Of a stretch of DNA of 64,000 nucleotides, positions 26,934 to 35,135 are shown in pieces. Position numbers and translations under genes: made by a program. The stretch is from Beijerinckiaceae bacterium (GTDB lineage Bacteria; Pseudomonadota; Alphaproteobacteria; Rhizobiales; Beijerinckiaceae). The notes under the pieces are model-generated. The model saw nothing but the letters and a program-made list of their open reading frames with translations. It had not been told where the DNA came from and did no database searches. Positions within the stretch are counted from its first letter, which is position 1, and each line of letters opens with the position of its first letter. Location: assembly GCA_027532775.1 (NCBI GenBank), contig JAPZTO010000003.1:806001-870000 (forward strand). The letters run 5' to 3'.

Positions 26934-28106
26934 ATGTCGAGCCGACCGTTCCGCCTCGCGACCTTCAACGTCGAGAACCTTTTCTCCCGCCCTGATTTCT
27001 GGGATCCGCAGCGCCGGGCTGACCAGCAGATCGGCAATGTGCTGTTCGAGGATCGGCACGAGGCGACGCGCGTCCGCCGGATTGTCGAGGCGGCGCATTC
27101 GGACGAGAAATGCCAGCTGACGGCGTTGGCCCTGCTGGCGACACAGGCCGACATCATCGCCTTGCAGGAGGTGGATTCCGCCGATGCCCTGCGGAGCTTC
27201 CGCGAAACCTATCTCAAGAAGCTCGAATCCCCGCATGTGGCCCGGACGATCAAGGCGGCGCTGGCGCGCGACCCCGGCCTTGACGGCGAGGCGCTCCGCC
27301 GACTGCGCGAGCAGGCGATCGCCGATGTGAATTACCGCCATCTCAGCGTCATCGACGGCAATGACCGGCGCGGGATCGATATCGGGCTGCTCTCGCGCGT
27401 CGGCTGGACTGCGATCCGCAGCCATGCGGCCACCACGTTCGGGGCGGTCGATGTCTGGCCGGAGGGGATCTCGGAGATCCGGGAGGGGCCGCCGGATTCG
27501 CCCCGGAGGCTGACGCGGGACGACCGGGTGTTCAAGCGCGACCTCATCGAGGCGGAATTCCAGATCGACGGCCGGGATTTCACCCTGTTCTGCTGCCATC
27601 TCAAGTCGATGACCGGCGGACGCGAGGCCACGCGGGTGATCCGCCAGGCCGAGGCCGAAGCGATCCGCACGCTGATCGAGCGGCGTTTCGAGAGCCATCG
27701 CGGCGGACCGGCGGCGGCCAACTGGGCCCTGATCGGGGATTTCAACGATTACATGGAGATCGACGGCGACCCCGCCCCGCGCGACCTGATGACCGGCCAG
27801 CCGAGCCCTGGCGGGATCGGGGCGTTGCTGGACCCCGATTTTTCGGTCAACCTCGTGGCACGCCGCCCGGCGGAGGATCGCTGGACTGCCTATCACCCGC
27901 CGGATGATGTCTATTGCCAGCTCGATTACATTCTCGTCTCTCCCGCGCTTGCCGAGGCCAACCCGCAGGTCGTGCCCGACATCATCCGGCAGGGCCAGCC
28001 GTGGCGGGCGCAACGCCATGACGGGCCGCGCTTCCCGAGGATCGGCTGGGACAGGCCGAAATCCTCCGATCATTGCCCCGTGGCCGTGACATTGCACTTG
28101 CGATAG
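26934..28106 (+). CDS. Endonuclease/exonuclease/phosphatase family protein
   Basis: A 390-residue protein of the EEP superfamily (DNase I-like metal-dependent phosphodiesterases). Motifs in order are LATFNVENLFSRPDF at the N-terminus, IIALQEVDSADAL with the metal-binding Glu, GIDIGLLSRVGW, FTLFCCHLKSM, ALIGDFNDYME and a C-terminal SSDHCPVAVTL. There is no signal peptide, so it is cytoplasmic. The substrate may be DNA, a nucleotide or a lipid phosphate. It starts 31 bp after the SnoaL-like gene and is probably cotranscribed. Confidence 0.85.
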   Translation: MSSRPFRLATFNVENLFSRPDFWDPQRRADQQIGNVLFEDRHEATRVRRIVEAAHSDEKCQLTALALLATQADIIALQEVDSADALRSFRETYLKKLESPHVARTIKAALARDPGLDGEALRRLREQAIADVNYRHLSVIDGNDRRGIDIGLLSRVGWTAIRSHAATTFGAVDVWPEGISEIREGPPDSPRRLTRDDRVFKRDLIEAEFQIDGRDFTLFCCHLKSMTGGREATRVIRQAEAEAIRTLIERRFESHRGGPAAANWALIGDFNDYMEIDGDPAPRDLMTGQPSPGGIGALLDPDFSVNLVARRPAEDRWTAYHPPDDVYCQLDYILVSPALAEANPQVVPDIIRQGQPWRAQRHDGPRFPRIGWDRPKSSDHCPVAVTLHLR

Positions 28107-28200
28107 GGCGGCATGTTTCCGGTCGAGCCGGAATTTCTGTTGAACCGGTCCCGGGCCTGACCTAGCTTCGCGCGCAACAAGAAAAACGGTCGGGGACGAG

Positions 28201-28233
28201 ATGCAGGACCAGCACGGAACGAGGGCGCCGTGA
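28201..28233 (+). CDS. Short upstream frame before the ABC ATPase gene
   Basis: A 10-codon frame (MQDQHGTRAP) beginning at an ATG with GGGGACGAG just upstream. Its TGA overlaps the GTG start of the ATPase gene (GTGA). The ATPase GTG has only a weak ribosome site of its own, so this may couple translation. It could equally be chance. Confidence 0.3.
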   Translation: MQDQHGTRAP

Positions 28234-29069
28234 CGCACCCTATTGATGGCGCTGCCGTGCCGGCTGTGCAGCTGAACGGCGTTTCCGTGGCCTATGGCCT
28301 GACCGGCGGCGGGCGCTACGAGGCCGTGCAACCGGTCGATGTGCAGGTTGCGGATGGCGAATTCGTCGCCGTTCTCGGCCCGACCGGCTGCGGGAAATCC
28401 ACCTTGCTCAACATCGCCGCGGGGCTGATGCCACCCTCTTCGGGCGAAAGCCTGATCTTCGGCCAGCGCCTGCAGGGGCTGAACACGCAGGCCGGCTACC
28501 TGTTCCAGCAGGATGCGCTGATGCCGTGGAAGACCGCGCGCGACAATGTCGCGATCGGGCTGGAAGTGCGCGGCACCGGCCGCCGCGAAGCGCTCGCGGC
28601 GACTGACCGGATCCTCGCCAGGGTTGGCCTCGCCTCCTTCGGCGACCGCTATCCCCATCAGCTCTCCGGCGGCCAGAAGAAGCGCGTGGCTTTGGCGCAG
28701 GTGCTGGTACGCGAGCCGAAGATCCTGCTGATGGATGAGCCCTTCGGCCCGCTCGACGCGCAGACGCGGCTGATCATGAGCGAGCTGCTGCTGGACCTCT
28801 GGCAGGCCGACCGCAAGGCGGTGATGTTCGTGACGCATGATCTCGACGAGGCCATCGCCCTGTCAGACCGCGTGCTCGTCATGTCGGCCGGGCCGCGCGC
28901 TTCGATCATCGGCGATTTTCCCATCCCGCTGGCGCGCCCGCGGGACATTGCCGAGGTCCGCTCGGAGCCGGAATTCCACCGCCTCCACGCAGCGATCTGG
29001 AACACGCTCCGCGACGAGGTCCGCAAGACGTATGGCCTGAGCATATCCGCGAAGGAGGCCCGTGCATGA
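28230..29069 (+). CDS. ABC transporter ATP-binding protein, nitrate/sulfonate/taurine type
   Basis: A 279-residue ATPase. Walker A is GPTGCGKST (50-58), the Q-loop YLFQQDALMPW, the signature LSGGQKKRVALAQ and Walker B ILLMDEPFGPLD, with the switch histidine in FVTHDLDEAI. It is closest in style to SsuB/TauB/NrtD. It energises the permease encoded next, whose ATG overlaps its TGA. The start is GTG 28230; no in-frame ATG precedes the conserved part. Confidence 0.93.
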   Translation: MTHPIDGAAVPAVQLNGVSVAYGLTGGGRYEAVQPVDVQVADGEFVAVLGPTGCGKSTLLNIAAGLMPPSSGESLIFGQRLQGLNTQAGYLFQQDALMPWKTARDNVAIGLEVRGTGRREALAATDRILARVGLASFGDRYPHQLSGGQKKRVALAQVLVREPKILLMDEPFGPLDAQTRLIMSELLLDLWQADRKAVMFVTHDLDEAIALSDRVLVMSAGPRASIIGDFPIPLARPRDIAEVRSEPEFHRLHAAIWNTLRDEVRKTYGLSISAKEARA

Positions 29070-29872
29070 GCCGCGCCAAGCTGCTGTTCCTCCAGGTCAT
29101 GGTCGCCGTGGTGGTGCTGGTCTTCTGGCATGTCTTTTCCACTGTGCCGCTGGGCACCGGTTCGGATGGCAAGCCCTATTTCCTGCTGCCGCAATTCTTC
29201 TTCTCCACACCGCTGAAAGTGATCGAGCGCGTCTTCCTGATGTTCTGGGAAGGCACGGTCTACAAGCATCTGATGATCACGCTGACCGAGGCGGTGCTCG
29301 CCTTCGTCATCGGCGCGACGGCCGGCGTGCTGATCGGGTTCTGGTTCGCGCGGAAGCCGCTGGTGGCGGCCGTGTTCGACCCCTATGTGAAGATGATGAA
29401 TGCGCTGCCGCGCGTGGTGCTGGCGCCGATCTTCGCGCTCTGGTTCGGCCTCGGTATCTGGTCCAAGGTCTGGCTCGGCGTGACGCTGGTCTTCTTCATC
29501 GTGTTCTTCAACGTCTATCAGGGCGTGCGCGAAGTCAGCCCGGTCGTGCTGTCCAATGCGCGGATGCTCGGCATGAACGAGCGGCAATTGCTGCGCCATG
29601 TCTACTGGCCGGCAGCCCTGTCCTGGGTGTTCTCGTCGCTCCATACCTCGGTCGGCTTCGCCGTGGTCGGGGCAGTGGTGGGCGAGTATCTCGGCTCGTC
29701 GGCCGGGCTCGGCTACCTGATCCATCAGGCGGAGGGCGTGTTCGACGTGACCGGCGTCTTCGCCGGCATGGTGATCCTGATGATCTTCGTGATGGTCATC
29801 GATTTCTGCGTCACGCTGATCGAGAAGCCGCTGCTGGTCTGGCGACCCACCGAGACAAGAACGGTCCAGTAG
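29066..29872 (+). CDS. ABC transporter permease, SsuC/TauC type
   Basis: A 268-residue inner-membrane protein with an N-terminal helix and five to six further helices. The BPD_transp_1 EAA-like loop appears at NARMLGMNERQLLRHVYWPAAL, the contact site for the ATPase. The last segments are AVVGAVVGEYLGSSAGLGYL and AGMVILMIFVMVIDFCV. It starts at ATG 29066, overlapping the ATPase stop by 4 bp (ATGA), so the two are translationally coupled. The binding protein gene follows after 113 bp. Confidence 0.93.
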   Translation: MSRAKLLFLQVMVAVVVLVFWHVFSTVPLGTGSDGKPYFLLPQFFFSTPLKVIERVFLMFWEGTVYKHLMITLTEAVLAFVIGATAGVLIGFWFARKPLVAAVFDPYVKMMNALPRVVLAPIFALWFGLGIWSKVWLGVTLVFFIVFFNVYQGVREVSPVVLSNARMLGMNERQLLRHVYWPAALSWVFSSLHTSVGFAVVGAVVGEYLGSSAGLGYLIHQAEGVFDVTGVFAGMVILMIFVMVIDFCVTLIEKPLLVWRPTETRTVQ

Positions 29873-29985
29873 CCGCGCGCGGCCGCGCCAGAACGGTGAG
29901 GTCGATTGCCAAGGCTGCCACCGATATGCAGGATGACAGCAACAAGGCCGCAAAACGGCCGAGCGTAGCAGGAGAGGAAAAACCG

Positions 29986-31026
29986 ATGGAAAGACTGTCC
30001 CGCCGGAACGTGATGGCCCTGGGTGTTGCCGGGTCCGCGTTGATTGCCGCCCCCGGCCTGATCGGCCGCGCTGCTGCGGTCGAGAAATCGAAGGTGATCA
30101 TGGGCGTGGGCGGCAAGTCGCTGCTCTATTACCTCCCGCTGACGATTGCCGAGCGGAAGGGCTATTTCAAGGAATTCGGGCTGGATCCGGAGATCAATGA
30201 TTTCGCCGGCGGCGCCCGCTCGCTCCAGGCGCTTGTCGGCGGCTCGGTGGATATCGTCGCCGGGGCCTACGAGCACACGATCCGGATGCAGGCGAAGAGC
30301 CAGGATGTCCGCGCCGTCATCGAGATGCTGCGCTTCCCGACCATCGTGGTCGGCATTCGCAAGGACCTTGCTGGCAAGGTGAAATCAGCGAAGGATTTCA
30401 AGGGTCTGAAGATCGGCGTCACGGCGCCGGGCTCCTCGACCTACATCACGGTGCTGCATGCGATGGTGAAGGAAGGCCTCAAGGCCGAGGATGCGAGCTT
30501 CATCGGCGTGGGCGGCGGCGCCAGCGCCGTGGCGGCGATGAAGAAGGGCGAGATCGACGTGATCTCCCATCTCGATCCGGTCATTGCCAAGCTCGAGGCC
30601 GATCAGGATATCGTCACGCTGATCGATACCCGGACCGAGAAGGGCACGAATGACCTGTTCGGCGGGTCGAACCCGGCCTCCTGCCTCTATGTGAAGCAGG
30701 ATTTCATGGAAAAGAACCCGCAGACCGTGCAGGCCGCCGTCAACGGCATCTACAAGGCGCTGCGCTGGATCAACAGGGCCAAGCCGGAGGAGATCGCCGA
30801 TGCCGTGCCGGAAGCCTATCATCTGGGCGACAAGGCACTCTATATCCGGGCGGTGAAGGCGTCGCAGGCGGCCTATTCCGAGACCGGGATCATGGCGCAG
30901 ACGGGCATGAAGTCGGTCTATGACACGCTCAAGGCGCTGGACAAGGAAATGGCCGGAGCGAATGTCGACCTTTCCCGGACCTTCGTGCCGACTTTCGCGG
31001 TGAAGGCGGCGTCCACGGTCAGCTGA
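29986..31026 (+). CDS. ABC transporter substrate-binding protein, NMT1/SsuA-like
   Basis: A 346-residue periplasmic binding protein. The N-terminus is Tat-like (LSRRNVMALGVAGSALIAAP, cleavage near residue 32). The mature part has the NMT1/SsuA pattern: IAERKGYFKEFGLDPEI, ALVGGSVDIVAGAYEHTIRM and FKGLKIGVTAPGSSTYITVL. The family covers sulfonates, nitrate, taurine, thiamine precursors and others, and the ligand cannot be named. GGAGAGGAA precedes ATG 29986; an in-frame ATG at 29929 is less likely. A terminator follows, then pdxY. Confidence 0.9.
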   Translation: MERLSRRNVMALGVAGSALIAAPGLIGRAAAVEKSKVIMGVGGKSLLYYLPLTIAERKGYFKEFGLDPEINDFAGGARSLQALVGGSVDIVAGAYEHTIRMQAKSQDVRAVIEMLRFPTIVVGIRKDLAGKVKSAKDFKGLKIGVTAPGSSTYITVLHAMVKEGLKAEDASFIGVGGGASAVAAMKKGEIDVISHLDPVIAKLEADQDIVTLIDTRTEKGTNDLFGGSNPASCLYVKQDFMEKNPQTVQAAVNGIYKALRWINRAKPEEIADAVPEAYHLGDKALYIRAVKASQAAYSETGIMAQTGMKSVYDTLKALDKEMAGANVDLSRTFVPTFAVKAASTVS

Positions 31027-31090
31027 CGCTGCCGCATCGGGCTTCCATCCTTGAGGCTTGCCGGTTTCGGCAGGCCGGGGCACAAACGCG

Positions 31091-31115
31091 AAGGGGCGGG
31101 GAACCGCCCCTTCTG
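31091..31115 (+). terminator. Terminator after the ABC transporter operon
   Basis: Perfect 9-bp stem AAGGGGCGG/CCGCCCCTT with a GGAA tetraloop and TTCTG after it, 18 bp before the pyridoxal kinase ATG. The short T-tract makes readthrough into pdxY possible. Confidence 0.65.
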
Positions 31116-31132
31116 CCGTCCGGGACCCTGCC

Positions 31133-31984
31133 ATGAATGTTCTCTCCATCCAGTCGCACGTGGCCTATGGCCATGTGGGCAACGCCTCCGCCACCTTCCC
31201 GATGCAGCGCCTCGGTGTCGAGGTCTGGCCGATCCACACCGTCCAGTTCTCGAACCATACCGGCTATGGCGCCTGGCGCGGGCAGGTTTTCGAGGCCGGG
31301 CTGATCGCCGATCTCGTCGAAGGCATTGCCGAACGCGGCGTGCTGCCTTCCTGCGATGCCGTGCTCTCCGGCTATATGGGCTCGCACGAGACCGGCGAGG
31401 CCATTCTCGGTGCGGTGGCGCGGGTGAAGGCGGCCAATCCCGCCGCGCTTTATGCCTGCGATCCCGTGATCGGGGATGTCGGGCGCGGCATCTTCGTCCG
31501 GCCGGGCATCCCGGAATTCATGCGTGACAGGGCCGTTCCGGCTGCCGATATCGTCACGCCGAATCTGTTCGAGCTTGAGTACCTGACCGGTCGGTCAATG
31601 AACTCACTCGCGGCGGTCAGGGAATCGATCGCTGCCTTGCACGCCATGGGGCCGTCCGCCATCCTGGTGACCTCGGTGCTGACCGGGGAAACGCCCGACG
31701 ATGCGCTCGACCTGCTGGCTTCTTCCGGGCAGGGCTGCTTTCGGCTGCGCACGCCGCGCCTTCCCGCCAGCGTCAACGGGCTGGGCGATGCGATCGCGGC
31801 GCTGTTCCTCGTCCATTTCGCCCGCGAGAACGATATCGCGCTGGCGTTGCAGCGGGCGGGGTCCTCGGTGCATGGCCTGCTGAAACGGACGGTCGAGGCC
31901 GGCTCGCGCGAGATCCTGACCATCGCCGCCCAGGATGAGTTTACCAGCCCCTCGCAACTCTTTCCGGTTGAACGGCTCGCATGA
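31133..31984 (+). CDS. pdxY: Pyridoxal kinase
   Basis: A 283-residue ribokinase-family enzyme, close to the 287 residues of E. coli PdxY, that phosphorylates pyridoxal to PLP in the salvage pathway. The N-terminus MNVLSIQSHVAYGHVGNASA is characteristic; FSNHTGYGAWRG, YACDPVIGD and the anion-hole/catalytic region SVNGLGDAIAALFL (Asp as base) follow. It is preceded by a GC hairpin and ends in a strong bidirectional terminator. Confidence 0.95.
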   Translation: MNVLSIQSHVAYGHVGNASATFPMQRLGVEVWPIHTVQFSNHTGYGAWRGQVFEAGLIADLVEGIAERGVLPSCDAVLSGYMGSHETGEAILGAVARVKAANPAALYACDPVIGDVGRGIFVRPGIPEFMRDRAVPAADIVTPNLFELEYLTGRSMNSLAAVRESIAALHAMGPSAILVTSVLTGETPDDALDLLASSGQGCFRLRTPRLPASVNGLGDAIAALFLVHFARENDIALALQRAGSSVHGLLKRTVEAGSREILTIAAQDEFTSPSQLFPVERLA

Positions 31985-31986
31985 AA

Positions 31987-32010
31987 AAGGCCGGCTTGCG
32001 CCGGCCTTGA
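31987..32010. terminator. Bidirectional terminator between pdxY and the HHH gene
   Basis: Perfect stem AAGGCCGGC/GCCGGCCTT with a TTGC loop, starting 3 bp after the pdxY stop. A-rich sequence on the left gives a U-run for the minus transcript. Confidence 0.7.
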
Positions 32011-32048
32011 TCATTCCATCGGGGATTGCCCCCGAAGGGGGTGGCCGC

Positions 32049-32474
32049 TCAGAAGCGGACCTTGCCCTTGATCGCTTCCTCGGCATTCTTCGGCACGACA
32101 TTGCGCGCGACGAAGTCTTCCCAGTTCTTGAAGCGGCCGTTCTTGGTGCGCGCCTCGATAATGTCCTTGGCGCGGGCCGGGCCGATCTGCGGCAGCTTGT
32201 CGAGTTCGGTCTCGGTGGCCGTGTTGAGGTTCACGAGGGTCGCCTGCATGGCAGCAGGGGCAGCGGCGGCGGGAGCGGCCGGGCGCGGGGCCTGGGCGGC
32301 GGGGGCAGCCGGCGCTGCGGGCGGGGTGGTCCGAGGAGCCTGTGCCGGGGCGGTCTGTCCGGCGGCGGGCGGACGGGTCTGCGTGTTCGGTTGCTGGGTG
32401 GTGGCCTGCGCGAAGGCGGCACCAGTGCCGATCACGAGGATCGCGGCGATTTTCGAAAGACGGCTCGTCACCAT
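32049..32474 (-). CDS. Exported ComEA-like helix-hairpin-helix protein
   Basis: A 141-residue protein with a signal peptide (MVTSRLSKIAAILVIGTGAA, cut after AFA), a ~50-residue Pro/Ala/Gln-rich spacer and a C-terminal helix-hairpin-helix domain (about 78-125): LVNLNTATETELDKLPQIGP, then ARAKDIIEAR. This is the ComEA-type DNA-binding arrangement: periplasmic and able to bind double-stranded DNA non-specifically. No other competence genes are nearby, and a role in DNA uptake is not shown. AAAGGAG precedes the ATG. Confidence 0.88.
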   Translation of the reverse strand: MVTSRLSKIAAILVIGTGAAFAQATTQQPNTQTRPPAAGQTAPAQAPRTTPPAAPAAPAAQAPRPAAPAAAAPAAMQATLVNLNTATETELDKLPQIGPARAKDIIEARTKNGRFKNWEDFVARNVVPKNAEEAIKGKVRF

Positions 32475-32730
32475 AGAACACTCCTTTGAGTGCAGCCCCT
32501 TGTTTCTGCGTCTCCTGCCGCGGGGCCGGGCAGGATGGCGGAAGGCCGTTCTTGCCGGGCCTTCATGAGAATGTCCTACATCAGTCTACGTGAATTGTCG
32601 TGCAATTGGCCGTTGGGCCGGGGTTCAGCTTGTGGAAACGTCCACCGGAATCGAGGTGCGGATTCTGCTCGCCGGGCTTGCGGTCAGCGGGCGCGGGCGC
32701 GAAATAGGCGCAACGACGAGAGAGAGCACC

Positions 32731-33642
32731 ATGGCGCGCAATTTTCACACGCTGGACGTTTTCACCACCCGCCCTTTCGAGGGGAACCCGCTTGCGGTTG
32801 TCCTGGACGGCGAGGGCCTTTCCGATGCCGCGATGCTGACGATCGCGCGCGAGTTCAATCTCTCCGAGACGGTCTTCGTCCAGCCGCCGGATGATCCGGT
32901 CAATTCGGCGAAGATCCGGATCTTCACCCCCGGCGGCGAGTTGCCCTTTGCCGGCCATCCCACAGTGGGCACGGCCATCCTTCTGGCGGAATTGCGGGCG
33001 GGCGGCCATCTCGGCGAGGGCGTTATCATCGCGCTCGAGGAGAAGATCGGCCTTGTGAAGGTCGAGGTGCGGCGCGGCCCGGGGCAGGTTTCCCGCGCCG
33101 TGTTCGACCTGCCGCGCCTGTCGGAGAATCTCGGGATCGATCTGGATGTGGGGCTGGCTGCCCGGGCGCTCGGCATCGACCCGCTGGAGATCGGCTTCGG
33201 CGCGCACAGCCTCTCGGTCTGGTCGGCCGGCGTGCCCTATTCGATGGTGCCGGTCCGCAGCCTCGAGGTGATCCGCCGCGTCTCCGTGGCCGACCGGCAG
33301 GCCTGGAACGCCGCCTTCGCGAAAGCGGGGCGCGAGGGCGCCTTCATCTACACGCGCGAGACGGAATCGCCCCAGCATCATGTCCATGCCCGCATGTTCT
33401 GGCCGGCCGCCGGCATTGCCGAGGATCCGGCGACCGGTTCGGCGGTGGCGGCATTTTCCGGCGTGGCTGCCGCTGCCGAGTTGCCCGAGGATGGCGTCCA
33501 CCAGCTCGTGATCGAGCAGGGTTTCGAGATGGGCCGGCCCAGCCTGATCGCGCTTGATCTGGAGATCCGCAAGGGGCGTGTGGCGCGTGCGGCGATCGGT
33601 GGTTCGGCGGTCCGGGTCAGCGAAGGGCGGATCCATGTCTGA
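32731..33642 (+). CDS. PhzF family isomerase/epimerase-like protein
   Basis: A 303-residue protein with the two-lobed diaminopimelate-epimerase-like fold of PhzF. The opening MARNFHTLDVFTTRPFEGNP, the catalytic glutamate in EFNLSETVFV, FTPGGELPFAGHPTVGTA and EDPATGSAVAAF all match. PhzF isomerises an intermediate of phenazine synthesis, but most members outside phenazine clusters have unknown substrates, and no phz genes occur here. The 256-bp divergent gap upstream holds no other gene. Its stop overlaps the NUDIX start. Confidence 0.9.
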   Translation: MARNFHTLDVFTTRPFEGNPLAVVLDGEGLSDAAMLTIAREFNLSETVFVQPPDDPVNSAKIRIFTPGGELPFAGHPTVGTAILLAELRAGGHLGEGVIIALEEKIGLVKVEVRRGPGQVSRAVFDLPRLSENLGIDLDVGLAARALGIDPLEIGFGAHSLSVWSAGVPYSMVPVRSLEVIRRVSVADRQAWNAAFAKAGREGAFIYTRETESPQHHVHARMFWPAAGIAEDPATGSAVAAFSGVAAAAELPEDGVHQLVIEQGFEMGRPSLIALDLEIRKGRVARAAIGGSAVRVSEGRIHV

Positions 33643-34369
33643 GGGCGGCGCGGAAATCCTCGCGCTCGATGATCTCGACATGCGGCTCGAGGCCCGTGAC
33701 TGGGCTTTCGCCATCGAGAACCGCGCCGAGATTGACCGCCATTGGTCGCGTTTCGTTGCGGCGAAGCCGGCCAGCTTCAACGGGCAGGTTTTCTTGCAGC
33801 ATTCCTGGCGGATCGAGGGGGGCCGCTATGTCGGCCGCTACCTGCAGACCGATTATGCCAGTTTCATCGCCTGGCGGGAATTCGGCTATCCCGCACCGGC
33901 CATGCGCAACGGCTTTGCCATGGCGGCGCTCCGGTCACGAGATGGCGCGTTCCTGCTCGGGAAAATGGGCGAGGGGACGGCCAATCCCGGGCGGGTCTAT
34001 TTCGCCGCCGGCACGCCGGACCCGGATGATCTGCTGCCCGATGGCCGGATCGATCTCGCCGGATCGGTCCTGCGGGAGATGGCCGAGGAGACCGGCCTCC
34101 TCGCCAGCGAGGTCGAGGTCGGGCAGGGCTGGACGGCCGTGATCGATGGCGCACGCGCGGCCTTCATGCGGCCTGTCCGCATCGACCTTGATGCAGACGA
34201 AGCGCGGTCACTGATGCTGGCGCGGATGCCGCATCTGCCGCATCCGGAACTCTCGGATATCGTGATTGCCCGGTCCACCGCCGATATCGACGCGGTGGCC
34301 ATGCCGCCTTTCCAGCAGGCCTTCCTGCGCCATGCTTTCGGGAAGATGGCCGAGGGGAATCAAGGATAG
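33635..34369 (+). CDS. NUDIX hydrolase
   Basis: A 244-residue protein. The NUDIX box is recognisable around residues 135-160 as LAGSVLREMAEETGLLASEV, with the metal-binding RE..EE..G core intact. A ~50-residue N-terminal extension (LEARDWAFAIENRAEIDRHW) precedes the domain. Members hydrolyse nucleoside diphosphates linked to other groups; the substrate is unknown. ATG 33635 lies within the end of the PhzF gene (8-bp overlap), so the two are coupled. The 3' end overlaps the convergent lipoprotein gene by 10 bp. Confidence 0.85.
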   Translation: MSEGGAEILALDDLDMRLEARDWAFAIENRAEIDRHWSRFVAAKPASFNGQVFLQHSWRIEGGRYVGRYLQTDYASFIAWREFGYPAPAMRNGFAMAALRSRDGAFLLGKMGEGTANPGRVYFAAGTPDPDDLLPDGRIDLAGSVLREMAEETGLLASEVEVGQGWTAVIDGARAAFMRPVRIDLDADEARSLMLARMPHLPHPELSDIVIARSTADIDAVAMPPFQQAFLRHAFGKMAEGNQG

Positions 34370-34704
34370 CCGAAGCGGCTCTTCGTGGCGCGGACATGCG
34401 CGCTGGCGGGGCCGGACTGGCCGGCAGCGCACATGGATTCGGCGCGCTTCATCTCGGCCTCGATCTGGTCATAGACCGTCCGGGTCACATGCCCGGTTTC
34501 GAGATCATTCGCCTGGATCGCGCGGAACCGGGCGATATCGCCCTGGCAGCCGCCGCCTTCGGGCAGGCGGAAACCGGCCGGGGTAATGGTAACGCCGCGC
34601 GGGGCCGGCGCGGCAGCCTGCGGGGCTGGCGCGGGCGCCTCGGAGGTGGACTGGCAGGCACCCAGTGCCAGCAGCGAAACGGCGATCAGGCAAAGGCGGC
34701 GCAT
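34360..34704 (-). CDS. Small lipoprotein of unknown function
   Basis: A 114-residue protein with a clear lipobox (LLALGAC, lipidated Cys17), an Ala/Pro linker and a mature part with two more cysteines (GGCQGDIARFRAIQ and AESMCAAGQSG) and helices in between. The N-terminal signal and lipobox show it is anchored to a membrane facing the periplasm. No known domain is recognised. It overlaps the convergent NUDIX gene by 10 bp. Confidence 0.7.
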   Translation of the reverse strand: MRRLCLIAVSLLALGACQSTSEAPAPAPQAAAPAPRGVTITPAGFRLPEGGGCQGDIARFRAIQANDLETGHVTRTVYDQIEAEMKRAESMCAAGQSGPASAHVRATKSRFGYP

Positions 34705-34910
34705 GGATGACCCCGGTGAATCGGTTGACCTTGCCTGTCTCTACCCCGAACCGGCGGGAAGGCAAAGCGCGTGCGGCCGGACCAGCCGACGGAAGGGGAG
34801 CGCGCCGGCTCCGGTCTCCTCATGCCGTCCGGAATTCCATCCGCCGGGCTCTTGCGCAATGGCGGGGGCTTGGTTATGCGTTGAGGAGTTCGATCCGATC
34901 AGGATACCCC

Positions 34911-35021
34911 GTGAGCGTTTGCCGCACCCACATCTGCCCTGACATCGCGCTGCGCCCGAGCGCCGCGACTGTGCAGCTGCGTGCCGCCCTCACCCTTGGC
35001 CTGCTTCTTATCAGCCCCTGA
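34911..35021 (+). CDS. Leucine-rich leader peptide before leuA
   Basis: A frame ending LTLGLLLISP just before the hairpins that precede leuA, with Leu-Leu-Leu-Ile codons (35001-35012) four codons from the stop. Start candidates are GTG 34911, which has AGGA 6 nt upstream (36 residues), and GTG 34971 (16 residues, MQLRAALTLGLLLISP). The position and codons fit a leucine-responsive leader. The rest of the 430-bp gap (34705-34910, 35055-35135) shows nothing else recognisable. Confidence 0.6.
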   Translation: MSVCRTHICPDIALRPSAATVQLRAALTLGLLLISP

Positions 35022-35054
35022 GGGCCGTCCGGGCTTGGCCTGGGCTCTCAGGGG
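35014..35054 (+). promoter_or_regulatory. Alternative hairpins of the leuA leader
   Basis: CCCCTGAG (35015-35022) can pair with CTCAGGGG (35047-35054). The same bases can instead form GCCC-CTGA-GGGC (35014-35025). The leader stop codon lies inside both. No T-run follows, so the mechanism may be Rho-dependent or translational. Confidence 0.5.
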
Positions 35055-35135
35055 ACCGTGTTCGCACCCTTCCCGAACGTGATGCCTGCACCGCCAGAAC
35101 GAGCCGGCAGGCCCGAGCCGACAAAGGATCATCCC

